In this document: positions 36,558-47,205 of the stretch, in pieces
Position numbering within the stretch: position 1 is the first letter of the stretch
Layout: every line of letters begins with the position of its first letter
Origin: Gammaproteobacteria bacterium 45_16_T64
GTDB taxonomy: Bacteria > Pseudomonadota > Gammaproteobacteria > Pseudomonadales > Ketobacteraceae
Reading direction: 5' to 3'
DNA: 64,000 nt
Assembly: GCA_002162955.1 (NCBI GenBank)
Contig: MABD01000057.1
Coordinates: 1-64,000, forward strand
Notes under the pieces: model-generated
Databases searched by the model: none
Told to the model about the DNA's origin: nothing
Seen by the model: only the letters and a program-made list of their open reading frames with translations
Position numbers and translations under genes: made by a program

Positions 36558-37637
36558 ATGCCCGATAGCAATATAGACAATTTACATGTTAGATCCCAGC
36601 AGGTACTGATTACACCCGACCAGCTGAAGTCCGAAGTACCAATGACTGACGTGGCAAAAACTTCTGTTCTAGAAGGTCGCCAGGCAGTAATGAACATACT
36701 TGACGGAAAAGACCATCGACTATTTCTCGTTATTGGTCCCTGCTCAATTCACGATGTTGAGGCCGCCAAGGACTATGCTAAGCGATTGAAAGTGCTCGCC
36801 GATGAAGTCAGTGACACATTACTATTAGTTATGCGCGTTTATTTTGAAAAACCAAGAACGACTGTCGGGTGGAAAGGACTTATAAATGACCCGCACCTAA
36901 ACGATAGCTTTGAAATCGAAGAAGGGTTGCATATCGCGCGGAGACTGCTGATAGAGCTAGCAGAAGAAGGCTTGCCACTAGCAACCGAAGCGTTGGACCC
37001 GATTTCACCGCAATATCTACAGGACGCGATTAGCTGGTCCGCTATTGGGGCTCGTACAACAGAATCACAAACCCACCGAGAAATGGCAAGTGGCCTGTCT
37101 AATGCTATTGGTTTCAAGAATGGCACCGATGGCGGTTTAACAGTCGCCACTAATGCACTTCAATCTGTGTCTAGCCCGCATAGCTTTTTAGGCATTAATC
37201 AAGAAGGCCAAGTATCGATTATCAATACAGAAGGCAACCCTTACGGGCATATGGTGTTACGCGGGGGTAACAGCAAACCGAACTACGACTCTGTCAACGT
37301 TGCTCTTGCAGAACAAGCTTTGACCAAGGCGTCGGTTAGCACAAACATCATGGTAGATTGCAGTCATGCAAACTCCAACAAAGACCCGGCGCTACAGCCT
37401 TTGGTTATGGAAAACGTTACAAACCAAATCCTTGAAGGCAACCAATCCATTATAGGCCTCATGGTAGAAAGCAATATCAATTGGGGCAACCAGAAACTGA
37501 AATCCACGTTATCAGAAATGGAATATGGCGTTTCAGTCACCGATGCTTGTATTGACTGGGAAGCAACCGAGAAGTCAGTGCGCTCCATGCGAGAAAAATT
37601 GAAAGGTATACTGCCTAAGAGACGATCCGTTTCATAG
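36558..37637 (+). CDS. 3-deoxy-7-phosphoheptulonate (DAHP) synthase, type I
   Basis: This enzyme condenses PEP and erythrose 4-phosphate, the first step of the shikimate pathway. The 359 residues contain VIGPCSIHD, FEKPRTTVGWKGLINDP, GARTTESQTHREMASGLS, VDCSHANSNKD and GLMVESNINWG, the metal- and substrate-binding blocks of the AroF/G/H class. Which amino acid inhibits it cannot be read reliably, so no gene symbol is given. The start ATG 36558 has AAAGGA 10 bases upstream. It is a single-gene unit divergent from the addB-like operon and ends at a strong bidirectional terminator. Confidence 0.95.
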   Translation: MPDSNIDNLHVRSQQVLITPDQLKSEVPMTDVAKTSVLEGRQAVMNILDGKDHRLFLVIGPCSIHDVEAAKDYAKRLKVLADEVSDTLLLVMRVYFEKPRTTVGWKGLINDPHLNDSFEIEEGLHIARRLLIELAEEGLPLATEALDPISPQYLQDAISWSAIGARTTESQTHREMASGLSNAIGFKNGTDGGLTVATNALQSVSSPHSFLGINQEGQVSIINTEGNPYGHMVLRGGNSKPNYDSVNVALAEQALTKASVSTNIMVDCSHANSNKDPALQPLVMENVTNQILEGNQSIIGLMVESNINWGNQKLKSTLSEMEYGVSVTDACIDWEATEKSVRSMREKLKGILPKRRSVS

Positions 37638-37645
37638 TATTTTAC

Positions 37646-37689
37646 AGGCATAAAAAAAGGCTTCTAACTCGAAGCCTTTTTTTATGCCT
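37646..37689. terminator. Bidirectional terminator between DAHP synthase gene and nfuA
   Basis: A perfect 19-bp stem (37646-37664 with 37671-37689) has a 6-nt loop. The GC part (AGGCTTC/GAAGCCT) is flanked by seven A on the left and seven T on the right, so it terminates in both directions. Its design is the same as the hairpin at 20157-20205. Confidence 0.95.
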
Positions 37690-37706
37690 AGATACAACTC
37701 AACGAC

Positions 37707-38303
37707 CTACTTATAAAACGCATTCTCGTTGACAGTATGATCAGTTACGTCAGTAACGCGCTTAAGCTCAGGCACTCGCTCTAGCAATGTCTTTTCAACG
37801 CCATCTTTAAGTGTGACATCTGCCATACCACACCCCTGACATCCGCCGCCAAATTGAAGTACAGCAACCGTATCATCTTCAAGAAGCTGCATTAGCTCTA
37901 TGTTCCCACCGTGAGAAGCAAGCTGAGGATTGATCTCAGATTGTAGGAAATAATGTATCCGCTCTTCAACAGAAGCGTTTTCTCCAATGGACGGCACTTT
38001 CGATTTAGGAGCCTTAAAGGTTAACTGTCCACCCATTCTATCTTTAGAGTAATCAATGACGGCATCCTCTAAGTAGCGGACACTTGCTTCATCAATATAT
38101 GCATCAAACTCGTTGAGGCTCATTTTTTTGTCACTCGCCTCGGCGTCCTCTGCGCTGGTGTACGCCATACAACATTCGGCAGTTGGTGTTCCAGGATTCT
38201 CAACAAACACGCGCACTCCCATTCCTGATGTGTCTTGCTTTGACAGCAATTCGTACAGGTACTCTTGTGCACTTTCAGTGATAGTTAAATATTTTTCGCT
38301 CAT
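37707..38303 (-). CDS. nfuA: Fe-S cluster biogenesis/carrier protein NfuA
   Basis: NfuA carries [4Fe-4S] clusters to apoproteins, especially under oxidative stress or iron limitation. The 198-residue protein has the usual two parts: a degenerate A-type N-terminal domain ([16 protein letters not shown], about 5-105) and a C-terminal Nfu domain with the cluster ligands in GGGCQGCGM (near 152-155). The frame is open to 38363, but ATG 38303 is chosen because the family starts here and a GTAGG sequence precedes it. Clients in this window could include the APS reductase, sulfite reductase and AddB-like proteins, all of which show Fe-S cysteines; this is inference. Confidence 0.95.
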   Translation of the reverse strand: MSEKYLTITESAQEYLYELLSKQDTSGMGVRVFVENPGTPTAECCMAYTSAEDAEASDKKMSLNEFDAYIDEASVRYLEDAVIDYSKDRMGGQLTFKAPKSKVPSIGENASVEERIHYFLQSEINPQLASHGGNIELMQLLEDDTVAVLQFGGGCQGCGMADVTLKDGVEKTLLERVPELKRVTDVTDHTVNENAFYK

Positions 38304-38529
38304 GCCTACATCCAATAAAACAGGTAATCTGGCAATAATATCCTCTTGAGTGCTAAAAACCAATCAAACCAGTCAAGTTTTCTTGACAGGCTTCCACCCT
38401 AAAATCATTCAATTTCCTTGGAAATGAAAGAATTACATACAAAGATGAAAAAACCTCAGGGAAATCAAACAACAACATTGGGTGGTTTTTGCTACAATTC
38501 GGCAGTAATTCACCTAAAGGTCTTTTTGA

Positions 38530-41500
38530 ATGAATCCTAGACACAGTTCCATAAAGCAGCTTCACGAATCACTCAACAAACGCATCCTGATACTTGATGG
38601 TGCCATGGGAACAATGATTCAAGGGTACAAACTCCAAGAACAAGACTATAGAGGTGAACAATACAGGGATCACCACAAAGACCTTACGGGTAATAATGAT
38701 TTACTGTCCATCACTCAGCCTCACATTATCAGAGAAATCCACCAAGCCTATCTCGACGCAGGGGCTGACATATTAGAAACTAACACATTCAACGGAACTC
38801 GCGTATCCCAGGCGGATTACGACCTAGAAGATGCTGCATACGAAATCAACAAACAAGGGGCAGAGATTGCCCGACAGGTCGCGGACGAGTTCAACGCAAA
38901 AACACCAGATAAGCCACGCTTCGTCGCCGGTGTTATTGGGCCTACCAGCCGGACTGCCTCGTTATCTCCTTCAGTAGAGAACCCAGCGCTACGAAACATC
39001 ACATTCGACGACCTAGTTGAAGATTATACCAACTCGGTAAAAGGTCTAGTAGATGGCGGTTCAGATATCATATTGATTGAAACCGTGTTTGATACCCTAA
39101 ACGCAAAAGCAGCGGTATTTGCAGTAAAGCGTCACTTCCAACAAATTGGTTATGAATTACCTGTCATGATTTCAGGTACGATAACAGATAGCAGTGGTCG
39201 AACTCTGTCGGGCCAAACAGCAGAGGCTTTTTATAATTCACTAGCCCATGCCAACCCCATCAGCATTGGACTTAACTGTGCATTAGGGGCAGATCAGCTC
39301 CGCCCTTACATCCTTGATCTTGCAACGAAATCGCCGTGTTTCGTCAGTGCCCACCCAAATGCAGGGCTGCCAAATGAATTTGGTGAATACGACCAAGATC
39401 CTGAGATGATGGCCAGTATTGTTGGGGAGTTTGCTGATAGCGGGTTAGTCAACATTATCGGAGGATGTTGCGGAACATCACCTGAGCATATTAAGGCGAT
39501 CGCAGAGAGGGTAGCAAATGTTAGCCCTCGCGTTATTCCCGAAATTGAACGCAACATGAGGCTTAGCGGGTTAGAACCTTTTACTATCGACTCTAACTCT
39601 CTCTTTGTTAATGTCGGTGAGCGTACTAATGTGACTGGATCGGCTCGATTTAAGCGACTTATACTTGAAGAAGCTTTTGAAGAAGCCCTTGATGTTGCGC
39701 GAGACCAAGTGGAAAACGGCGCCCAGATTATCGACATCAATATGGATGAAGGCATGCTGGATTCCAAGAATGCCATGATCACCTTCCTTAACTTAATAGG
39801 AATGGAACCCGATATCTGCCGTGTCCCCATCATGATTGACTCCTCTAAATGGGACATCATAGAAGCAGGCCTAAAATGTATCCAAGGTAAAGGCATCGTG
39901 AACTCTATCAGCCTGAAAGAGGGCGAAGATGAGTTTATTGAAAAAGCCCAGCTATGTCGTGATTATGGCGCTGCCATCATCGTAATGGCCTTTGATACCA
40001 AAGGGCAAGCAGACACCGAGGCTCGTAAAAAAGAAATATGTAAACGCTCCTACGACATTTTGGTTGGGATTGGCTTCCCTCCTGAAGATATTATCTTTGA
40101 CCCGAACGTCTTTGCGGTAGCTACTGGTATTGAAGAACACAATAACTACGGTGTAGATTTCATTAACGCCTGCCGATACATTCATGATGAACTCCCTTAT
40201 GCAAAAACGTCTGGCGGGATCAGTAATGTTTCATTTTCATTCCGAGGAAACAACCCTGTAAGAGAGGCTATACACGCCGCATTCCTATATCACGCAATTC
40301 GCGAAGGCTTAACCATGGGCATCGTGAACGCAGGACAATTAGCCATTTATGCAGACGTTGATAAAGAGCTGCGTGACGCGGTAGAAGACGTCATCCTCAA
40401 CAGAACCGACCAAGGCACTGACAACCTATTAGAAATCGCCGACAAGTACCGAGGGGATGGAACCACCAAAAAAGAAGTTAATCTTGAATGGCGATCATTG
40501 CCTATCAACAAACGGCTTGAGCACGCGTTGGTAAAGGGTATCACTCAATTTATCGTCGAAGATACCGAGGCCGCACGATTAGAAGCCGCTCGCCCAATCG
40601 ATGTTATTGAAGGCCCCTTGATGGATGGAATGAACGTCGTCGGTGACCTTTTTGGCGACGGTAAAATGTTTCTACCCCAGGTAGTCAAAAGCGCTCGCGT
40701 AATGAAACAGTCCGTTGCACATTTACTGCCTTTTATTGACGCGGAAAAAGGAGATAATGCTCGCTCTAAAGGCAAGATCCTAATGGCAACGGTTAAGGGC
40801 GACGTCCATGATATTGGAAAAAATATCGTAGGTGTTGTGCTGCAATGTAACAACTACGAAATCATAGACCTTGGTGTAATGGTGCCTACCGAGCGCATAC
40901 TCGAAGAAGCCAAAAAACATGACGTCGACATTATTGGCTTGAGCGGGCTAATTACCCCATCGCTGGATGAGATGGTTAATGTCGCAAAAGAAATGCAACG
41001 ACAAGATTTTGATTTACCCATACTTATCGGTGGCGCTACAACATCTAAAGCCCATACCGCTGTAAAAGTAGAACCAGAATATAAAAATGGACCTGTGGTC
41101 TATGTTGCAGATGCATCGAGAAGTGTTGGGGTTGCGACCTCCCTTCTGAGCGACGAACTAAGAGATGACTTCATCAAAGCCCGAAAAGAAGAGTACGAGG
41201 TAGTACGAGAGCGCAGGGCTAAGCGCGCCAAAAAAAGAACGTTCCAACCATACGATGACGCAAGGAAGAACAAAACCCCCATCGAGTGGAAAAAAAGTGA
41301 CATAAAGAAACCCAATTTTGTTGGCGTTAAATCCATTCAAGACGTGTCTATTAGCGATTTATTGGATTACCTCGACTGGACGCCCTTTTTTATCTCTTGG
41401 AATCTCGTAGGTAAATTTCCTGCCATTCTTAAAGATGACAAAATCGGAGAAGCAGCCACTACGCTATATGAAGAAGCCCAGACGATGATAAAAGCAATCA

Positions 41501-42222
41501 TCGCCGAGGATTGGCTCAAAACCGAAGGCGTCATAGGCATATGGCCTGCAAACACAAACAGCGATGACACCATAGAAGTATATGGCGAAGAAAACGAGCT
41601 GATCGGAAAGCTCCACCACCTACGTCAACAAGAAGACAAGTTCAACGGCAAACCTGCACGCAGCTTATCTGATTTCATTGCCCCTAAAGAGACAGGTCTT
41701 GAAGACTATATCGGCGGGTTTATCGTTAGCACAGGTGGCGGCGTAGATGAAAAAGTCGCTGAGTTTGAAGCCGCACATGACGATTACAACGCCATCATGT
41801 TAAAGGCAATTGCCGATCGTTTTGCTGAAGCTTTCGCTGAATACATGCACCAAAGAGTGAGGAAAGAAATTTGGGGCTATGCGCCTGAAGAAACGCTCGA
41901 TAATGAAGCGCTTATAAAAGAGGAATACTTCGGGATTCGTCCCGCGCCCGGCTACCCTGCTTGCCCAGACCATACAGAAAAAGCGACTCTATTCTCTTTG
42001 CTTCAGGCCAGCGAACATACTGATGTAAAGCTGACAGAACATTTTGCCATGTACCCAGCCGCCGCTGTAAGCGGTTGGTACTTCGCTCACCCCGAGGCGA
42101 AATACTTCCCAGTAGGTGTAATCAACAAAGATCAAGTTAAGCACTACGCTGCCAATAAAGGCATATCAATCACAGAAGCCGAACGCTGGTTATCTCCCAA
42201 TCTTGGGTATGATCCAGCATGA
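38530..42222 (+). CDS. metH: Cobalamin-dependent methionine synthase
   Basis: MetH transfers a methyl group from 5-methyltetrahydrofolate through cobalamin to homocysteine. The 1230-residue protein shows all four modules. The homocysteine domain (about 1-330) has [10 protein letters not shown] and the zinc cysteines in GLNCALGAD and [11 protein letters not shown]. The folate domain (about 355-630) has [13 protein letters not shown]. The cobalamin domain (about 650-890) has axial His760 in [12 protein letters not shown]. The AdoMet reactivation domain (about 900-1230) has [15 protein letters not shown]. Length and order match E. coli MetH. I see no cobalamin riboswitch in the 166-bp leader to nfuA. 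A MATE exporter gene follows after 20 bases and is probably co-transcribed. Confidence 0.98.
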   Translation: MNPRHSSIKQLHESLNKRILILDGAMGTMIQGYKLQEQDYRGEQYRDHHKDLTGNNDLLSITQPHIIREIHQAYLDAGADILETNTFNGTRVSQADYDLEDAAYEINKQGAEIARQVADEFNAKTPDKPRFVAGVIGPTSRTASLSPSVENPALRNITFDDLVEDYTNSVKGLVDGGSDIILIETVFDTLNAKAAVFAVKRHFQQIGYELPVMISGTITDSSGRTLSGQTAEAFYNSLAHANPISIGLNCALGADQLRPYILDLATKSPCFVSAHPNAGLPNEFGEYDQDPEMMASIVGEFADSGLVNIIGGCCGTSPEHIKAIAERVANVSPRVIPEIERNMRLSGLEPFTIDSNSLFVNVGERTNVTGSARFKRLILEEAFEEALDVARDQVENGAQIIDINMDEGMLDSKNAMITFLNLIGMEPDICRVPIMIDSSKWDIIEAGLKCIQGKGIVNSISLKEGEDEFIEKAQLCRDYGAAIIVMAFDTKGQADTEARKKEICKRSYDILVGIGFPPEDIIFDPNVFAVATGIEEHNNYGVDFINACRYIHDELPYAKTSGGISNVSFSFRGNNPVREAIHAAFLYHAIREGLTMGIVNAGQLAIYADVDKELRDAVEDVILNRTDQGTDNLLEIADKYRGDGTTKKEVNLEWRSLPINKRLEHALVKGITQFIVEDTEAARLEAARPIDVIEGPLMDGMNVVGDLFGDGKMFLPQVVKSARVMKQSVAHLLPFIDAEKGDNARSKGKILMATVKGDVHDIGKNIVGVVLQCNNYEIIDLGVMVPTERILEEAKKHDVDIIGLSGLITPSLDEMVNVAKEMQRQDFDLPILIGGATTSKAHTAVKVEPEYKNGPVVYVADASRSVGVATSLLSDELRDDFIKARKEEYEVVRERRAKRAKKRTFQPYDDARKNKTPIEWKKSDIKKPNFVGVKSIQDVSISDLLDYLDWTPFFISWNLVGKFPAILKDDKIGEAATTLYEEAQTMIKAIIAEDWLKTEGVIGIWPANTNSDDTIEVYGEENELIGKLHHLRQQEDKFNGKPARSLSDFIAPKETGLEDYIGGFIVSTGGGVDEKVAEFEAAHDDYNAIMLKAIADRFAEAFAEYMHQRVRKEIWGYAPEETLDNEALIKEEYFGIRPAPGYPACPDHTEKATLFSLLQASEHTDVKLTEHFAMYPAAAVSGWYFAHPEAKYFPVGVINKDQVKHYAANKGISITEAERWLSPNLGYDPA

Positions 42223-42242
42223 GGTAAACACATGGGCTAGCA

Positions 42243-43571
42243 ATGATACCCACTCAAGATCGCACGAAACAAGTTCTGGCCATATCGCTTCCTATCATGG
42301 GAGGCATGATCTCCCAGAGTATTCTTAATTTGGTCGATGCGTTTTTGGTGGGCAGTCTTGGTAACGTAGAGCTAGCCGCTACAGGCCTGGGCGGTTACAC
42401 AATGTTTTTAGCCGCGTCACTCGTACTGGGCCTAGGCACAGGCGTTCAAGCCATGGTGTCCCGCCGCAAAGGTGAAGGGGACTCTACTCAATATGCCCTC
42501 CCCTTAAATGCCGGCCTTCTCCTATCGGTTCTCATTGGACTGCCCCTTGTAGCATTTTTCTACGGCGCCTCCCCTTACCTTCTTTCGCTATTATCTAGTG
42601 ATCAAGCCGTGGCTGAGATCAGTTCAGAATATTTTACTGCCAGAGTGCCGGGCATTCTTGCCATGGGTCTTAACTTTAGCTTTCGGGGGTATTGGAACGG
42701 CGTAGGGAAATCAATGGTGTATATGCGCACGCTAATAGTGATGCATATTTCCAATGTAGTTCTCAGCTACGCACTCATATTTGGTCATTTTGGCATGCCT
42801 GAAATGGGTGTTGCAGGGGCTGGCCTGGGCACAACCCTATCACTCTTCATCGCTTCTATTTTATATGCCATTCAGTGTTACAGGTATTCATCTGGCCAAG
42901 GGTTCCTAACACAGTTCCCTTCTCGCAAGATACTTTCTAGCATCATGACTCAATCCTTCCCCGCTTCACTACAACAACTCCTCTTTGCAGGTGGGCTTAC
43001 CGTGTTGTTTTGGATTATTGGAAAAATAGGTACTGACGAATTATCAGTAGCACACGTTCTCATTACCATTGTTCTTTTCCTGATCCTCCCTGCGATGGGG
43101 CTAGGCCTTGGAGCCGCCTCTCTTGTAGGTCAGGCTCTTGGTCGTGGCAATAAAACAGATGCTTATCAATGGGGAATGGACAGCGCATTCATCATTTTGG
43201 TAGGCCTCACGATAGTATCTTTACCTTTTGCGATTTTTCCAGAAATTGCACTGGGCCTATTCCTACACAAACCTGAGCTAATCGAGCTAGGTATAAGGCC
43301 GCTCCAATTATCTGCTATTTTCATGGGTATAGACGCGGTTGGCATCGTAATCATGCATGCCTTACTTGGAGCAGGCGCATCTAAAACAGTAATCAAGGTA
43401 TCTATACCCACTCAATGGTTGTTTTTCTTGCCCAGCGCCTTCCTTGCGGGCCCAATCTTGGGATACGGATTATTGGGCGTTTGGGTAATGCAAATGTTAC
43501 AGCGCTTACTAATAACCATTGGATTTTCCTACGTATGGAAACAGCGACGCTGGGCTAACATTCGCTTGTAA
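42243..43571 (+). CDS. MATE family efflux transporter
   Basis: A 442-residue inner-membrane antiporter with 12 helices in two similar six-helix bundles. The first helix, LAISLPIMGGMISQSILNLVDAFLVG (read as two pieces), and the matching AHVLITIVLFLILPAMGLGL in the second bundle show the repeat. MATE proteins export cationic drugs, metabolites or polyamines in exchange for Na+ or H+. The substrate is not readable. It begins 20 bases after metH without its own obvious promoter or strong ribosome-binding site (GAGG is about 15 bases upstream), so translation may depend on metH. A link with methionine metabolism is possible but may be coincidental. Confidence 0.9.
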   Translation: MIPTQDRTKQVLAISLPIMGGMISQSILNLVDAFLVGSLGNVELAATGLGGYTMFLAASLVLGLGTGVQAMVSRRKGEGDSTQYALPLNAGLLLSVLIGLPLVAFFYGASPYLLSLLSSDQAVAEISSEYFTARVPGILAMGLNFSFRGYWNGVGKSMVYMRTLIVMHISNVVLSYALIFGHFGMPEMGVAGAGLGTTLSLFIASILYAIQCYRYSSGQGFLTQFPSRKILSSIMTQSFPASLQQLLFAGGLTVLFWIIGKIGTDELSVAHVLITIVLFLILPAMGLGLGAASLVGQALGRGNKTDAYQWGMDSAFIILVGLTIVSLPFAIFPEIALGLFLHKPELIELGIRPLQLSAIFMGIDAVGIVIMHALLGAGASKTVIKVSIPTQWLFFLPSAFLAGPILGYGLLGVWVMQMLQRLLITIGFSYVWKQRRWANIRL

Positions 43572-43622
43572 ATGCCTATCATTAACCGTAATAACCCCAA
43601 GTTATTAGAGTTCAAAGCTGAA

Positions 43623-43645
43623 ATATCCATCCAATATATGGATAT
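43623..43645. promoter_or_regulatory. Inverted repeat upstream of sulfite reductase gene
   Basis: ATATCCAT (43623-43630) and ATGGATAT (43638-43645) form a perfect 8-bp dyad with a 7-nt spacer, about 115 bases before the sulfite reductase start. Position and symmetry fit a regulator site, but it is unlike CysB sites known to me. A second, weaker hairpin (ACGCC/GGCGT) lies closer to the gene. Confidence 0.3.
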
Positions 43646-43760
43646 AGCAAAATAATTCTTTTACCAATAAAAACATACTGGTACCCTTCACGCCTTCGGA
43701 GCGGCGTAAGCGCCAATTTGTCCAACTTAGTATGCTGATTTGCCTGTAAGAGAAGTTAAT

Positions 43761-45422
43761 ATGTACGCTTATAAAGAGTATGACCAACAACTGTTAGATG
43801 AGCGCGTCGAGCAATATCGCGACCAAACGCAACGTTTTTTCAAAGGAGAGCTTTCTGAGGAAGAATTTCTAATTCTACGCCTACAGAACGGCCTCTATGT
43901 CCAAAGACATGCCCCGCTCCTTAGGGTTGCAGTGCCCTACGGCATGCTTAACTCTAACCAGGTTAGGAAGATGGCTCACATAGCCCGAACCTACGACAAA
44001 GGTTATGCACATATCAGCACCCGTCAAAATGTACAGTTTAACTGGCCAGAAATGGCAAATGTACCTGACATTCTAGCTGAGCTCGCAAGCGTACAAATGC
44101 ACGCAGTACAAACAAGCGGTAACTGTATTCGGAACACGACCACAGACCAATACGCTGGCGTCACAGCCAACGAGGTCACCGATCCGAGACCCTATTGCGA
44201 AATCATTCGTCAGTGGTCCACTTTTCATCCAGAATTTGCCTATTTACCCCGTAAGTTCAAGATAGCAGTTACTGCAGCAACAGATGAAGATCGTGCAGCG
44301 ATCCGATTCAATGACGTTGGCTTGCGACTCGTCAAAAACGACAAAGACGAGATTGGATTCGAAGTATTTGTTGGCGGCGGGCTGGGACGAACACCTCTTG
44401 CGGGCTCCCTCATTCAGGAATTCCTAGAACCCAAGCACCTACTATCTTACCTTGAAGCTGTTTTAAGGGTGTACAACCTATACGGCCGCCGTGACAACAA
44501 GTACAAAGCTCGCATCAAAATACTTGTAAAAGCACTGACTCCAGAAGTGTTTCGCGACAAGGTCGCTGTGGAATGGGAACGCATTAAGGATGGCGCCCTG
44601 GACTTACCAGACGCTGAAATAGAAGCAATGCAGAGCTGCTTCCCCGATCCAGATTACGAAATACTAGAAAACAACCCTGCATCACTGGTTGAAGCAAAAT
44701 CTAACAGCAGTGCCTTTTCTATCTGGCTAAGACAAAACACTGCAGCCCACAAGAAAGCAGGCTACCAAATAGTTACCCTTTCACTTAAGCCAACCAGCGT
44801 TGCGCCTGGCGACGTTACCGACGACCAGTTAGATGCCATAGCAGACTTAGCTGATCGCTATAGCTTTGGTGAAGTGAGAAACACTCACGCACAAAACATC
44901 GTACTGGCAGATGTAAAGCAAACTGAGCTGCTTGCCCTGTGGGAAGAACTTAAATCACTGAATTTTGCCAACGCTAACATCAACACCATCACAGATATTA
45001 TTTGCTGCCCAGGCGGAGATTTCTGTGCTCTAGCGAACGCCAAATCACTCCCCGTTGCCGAGCAGATTCAACGTGAGTTTGACGACCTTGATTTTGTTTA
45101 CGATATCGGCGATATCTCACTCAACATTTCCGGTTGTATGAACGCCTGTAGCCACCATCACATCGGTAACATTGGTGTACTTGGCGTAGACAAGAAGGGT
45201 CTCGAGTTTTACCAAATATCACTTGGTGGCGACGCTGGGTTCGGCGCTTCCGTCGGGAAGATCATTGGGCCATCCTTCAAAGAAGCTGAAGTGGCATCCG
45301 TGATATCGAAAATCATAAACATCTACATCGAAAACCGGATAGAAGGTGAGACCTTCTTAATGACATACCAACGCATTGGCATGTCACCATTTAAGGAGAA
45401 GGTATATGCCAAAAATAATTAA
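43761..45422 (+). CDS. cysI: Sulfite reductase hemoprotein (siroheme/[4Fe-4S], CysI type)
   Basis: The enzyme reduces sulfite to sulfide with six electrons. The 553-residue protein has two sulfite/nitrite reductase repeats. N-terminal landmarks include NGLYVQRHAPLLRVAVPYG and HISTRQNVQFNW. The cluster/siroheme ligands are Cys416 and Cys422 (CCPGGDFC) and Cys459 and Cys463 (SGCMNACSHHH). This is the plant/Pseudomonas-like layout without a CysJ partner, so ferredoxin or another donor is expected; nitrite reductase is the alternative reading. A TTG at 43740 is in frame, but ATG 43761 has AGAGAAG upstream and fits the family. It overlaps the DUF934 gene by 17 bases, the usual pairing for the sulfite enzyme. 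It lies far from cysH in the same window. Confidence 0.92.
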   Translation: MYAYKEYDQQLLDERVEQYRDQTQRFFKGELSEEEFLILRLQNGLYVQRHAPLLRVAVPYGMLNSNQVRKMAHIARTYDKGYAHISTRQNVQFNWPEMANVPDILAELASVQMHAVQTSGNCIRNTTTDQYAGVTANEVTDPRPYCEIIRQWSTFHPEFAYLPRKFKIAVTAATDEDRAAIRFNDVGLRLVKNDKDEIGFEVFVGGGLGRTPLAGSLIQEFLEPKHLLSYLEAVLRVYNLYGRRDNKYKARIKILVKALTPEVFRDKVAVEWERIKDGALDLPDAEIEAMQSCFPDPDYEILENNPASLVEAKSNSSAFSIWLRQNTAAHKKAGYQIVTLSLKPTSVAPGDVTDDQLDAIADLADRYSFGEVRNTHAQNIVLADVKQTELLALWEELKSLNFANANINTITDIICCPGGDFCALANAKSLPVAEQIQREFDDLDFVYDIGDISLNISGCMNACSHHHIGNIGVLGVDKKGLEFYQISLGGDAGFGASVGKIIGPSFKEAEVASVISKIINIYIENRIEGETFLMTYQRIGMSPFKEKVYAKNN

Positions 45423-45906
45423 GGGCAGAGAAGTAATCGAAGATCAGTGGGTTCTTGTAGCGGAGCCATCTGAAGAACTTCAAACTATTGAGGATGACAT
45501 CCACATTATCGTCCCTCTCTCCTACTGGACTGATAACAAAACCGCAATACTCGCCAGAACGGGAAAGGCAGGGATACAGGTAAGTGGCGCAGATGAGCTA
45601 GACAGCTTCTCTGAAGATCTTGACGACATTGACGTTATAGCCATCGACTTTCCAAAGTTTGGAGATGGTCGCGGATACAGCATGGCAAGACTGCTGAGAG
45701 AGCGACATGGATACACATCTGAAATTCGTGCGACTGGTGACGTACTTAGAGATCAACTCTCCTTTATGGAACGCTGCGGATTTGACGCATACGCCCTAAG
45801 AGCAGACAGGAACATGGAAGATGCCATCAAAAGCTTCAGCGCCCTTACGATCGCGTACCAATCTGATGTTGTTGAACCTCGACCGATCTACGCCCGAAGA
45901 CCCTAA
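45406..45906 (+). CDS. DUF934 protein, sulfite reductase partner
   Basis: A 166-residue cytosolic protein. The conserved centre is IAIDFPKFGDGRGYSMARLL followed by LRERHGYTSEIRATGDVLRDQL and RCGFDAYALR (read as separate blocks), diagnostic of DUF934. The family almost always sits next to this type of sulfite reductase gene and is thought to help it, perhaps in electron delivery or assembly, but the function is not established. ATG 45406 is preferred over an upstream in-frame ATG (45376) because AAGGAGAAGG lies 6 bases before it. The 17-base overlap with the reductase gene implies translational coupling. A clear terminator follows. Confidence 0.9.
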   Translation: MPKIIKGREVIEDQWVLVAEPSEELQTIEDDIHIIVPLSYWTDNKTAILARTGKAGIQVSGADELDSFSEDLDDIDVIAIDFPKFGDGRGYSMARLLRERHGYTSEIRATGDVLRDQLSFMERCGFDAYALRADRNMEDAIKSFSALTIAYQSDVVEPRPIYARRP

Positions 45907-45930
45907 CAAATAGCACAACAGTCAACCCCA

Positions 45931-45966
45931 CCCTACATAGGCGCGCCTATGTAGGGCACTTTTTAC
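45931..45966 (+). terminator. Rho-independent terminator after the sulfite reductase operon
   Basis: A perfect 26-base palindrome (45931-45956, centre GGCGCGCC) is followed by CACTTTTT. The stem can form up to the usual 4-base loop. It lies 25 bases after the DUF934 stop, as expected for the end of the operon. Confidence 0.85.
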
Positions 45967-46035
45967 AAGCTTTGCTATGCTTAATGAGTCTGTACGATTC
46001 AATAAACATAAATTCAGCTATTAAAAGAGTGTTAA

Positions 46036-47202
46036 ATGGGAAGCGAATCCCTCATCTTTTCGGTCTTTCTAATTTTTAGTGGTGCAGGGGTCCTTGCCTC
46101 GATAGCGCTATTCACAAGACAACCGCTCATCGTAGCCTACATCGTGCTAGGCATTCTATTTGGCCCCTACGGCTTCAAGCTTGTAAAGGACGCAAAAACC
46201 CTCGAAGAAATCGGCCATATCGGCATTGTTTTCTTGCTGTTCTTGTTGGGCCTAGACCTACAGCCAAGAAATTTTCTTCAACTGCTATCCAGAACAGCCC
46301 TCGTCGCCCTAACTAGCGCCGCCGCACTAGGTGCCACAGGGTTCGGCATAAGCTATATCTTTGGCTTCACTCAGCTTGAATGCTGGATTGTCGGCATAGC
46401 GACAACCTTCTCAAGCACAATAATAGGTATTAAATTACTTCCTACGACAGTCCTTCACCACAAGCATACGGGAGAAATGCTGATTTCCATCCTGCTATTG
46501 CAGGACATATTTGCTATAGCCGTCTTAATCATGCTGAACGGAGGCAAAAGCCTGGAGAGCACAGGCCAGGTAATTCAGCTACTCGCCGCTCTGCCAGGCC
46601 TCATAATTTTCGCAATGGGATTCGTGCGCTGGGTAATGCTACCCTTACTCAGGCGCTTTGATAGGTTCCACGAATACATTTTCTTGCTCGCCATCGGGTG
46701 GTGTCTTAGTCTGGCCGTCATGGCAGAGCACTTTCAGCTTTCCCTGGAGATCGGAGCATTCGTGGCAGGCATCAGCCTTGCCAATAGCCCAATCGCACAA
46801 TATATAGCCATCAACCTCAAGCCACTGCGTGACTTTTTTTTGATTCTGTTTTTCTTTACGATTGGGGCTGGCTTCAATTTGATCCTCCTACCAGAAATCA
46901 TCGTGCCAGCAGGACTATTAGCTACCGCCGTGCTTATCCTAAAACCGGTATTGTATTCTAAGCTGCTACACAGCGTTGGCGAAGACAAGCAACTATCATG
47001 GGAGGTGGGGTTTAGACTTGGACAAACCAGTGAGTTTTCTCTATTAGTAGCTTATGTCGCCAGCAGCCTCCATTACATTGGAGACCGCGCATCCCTGCTA
47101 ATTCAAGCGACAACTATACTTACCTTTTTATTTTCCACATACATTATTGTATTTCGATACCCTTCCCCGATCGCCGTATCCGACCGACTGAGAAGAGACT
47201 AA
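46036..47202 (+). CDS. Kef-type cation:proton antiporter (membrane domain only)
   Basis: A 388-residue CPA2-family transporter with about 12 helices. It opens with FLIFSGAGVLASIALFTRQPLIVAY and the family hallmark GIVFLLFLLGLDLQPRNF. ISILLLQDIFAIAVL carries the QD of the ion site. FFFTIGAGFNLILL and LGQTSEFSLLVAYVA complete the core (each quoted in part). Kef proteins usually carry a cytosolic RCK/TrkA-N domain; here the protein ends soon after the last helix, so any regulation must be by a separate subunit or absent. K+ or Na+ and H+ exchange is the expected activity. ATG 46036 has AAAGAG upstream. It converges on the yhdH-like gene with 3 bases between stops. Confidence 0.88.
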   Translation: MGSESLIFSVFLIFSGAGVLASIALFTRQPLIVAYIVLGILFGPYGFKLVKDAKTLEEIGHIGIVFLLFLLGLDLQPRNFLQLLSRTALVALTSAAALGATGFGISYIFGFTQLECWIVGIATTFSSTIIGIKLLPTTVLHHKHTGEMLISILLLQDIFAIAVLIMLNGGKSLESTGQVIQLLAALPGLIIFAMGFVRWVMLPLLRRFDRFHEYIFLLAIGWCLSLAVMAEHFQLSLEIGAFVAGISLANSPIAQYIAINLKPLRDFFLILFFFTIGAGFNLILLPEIIVPAGLLATAVLILKPVLYSKLLHSVGEDKQLSWEVGFRLGQTSEFSLLVAYVASSLHYIGDRASLLIQATTILTFLFSTYIIVFRYPSPIAVSDRLRRD

Positions 47203-47205
47203 ATG

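Noticed and set aside
38364-38529. Possible cobalamin riboswitch upstream of metH
   Set aside because: The 166-bp leader lacks the conserved B12-box sequence and is too short with no matching helices; I found no evidence for it.
39306-39896. A 196-codon open frame on the minus strand inside metH
   Set aside because: It is fully antisense to the well-conserved metH, shows no family motif and is rich in Met, Ser and Ile as typical mirror frames are. No ribosome-binding site was seen.
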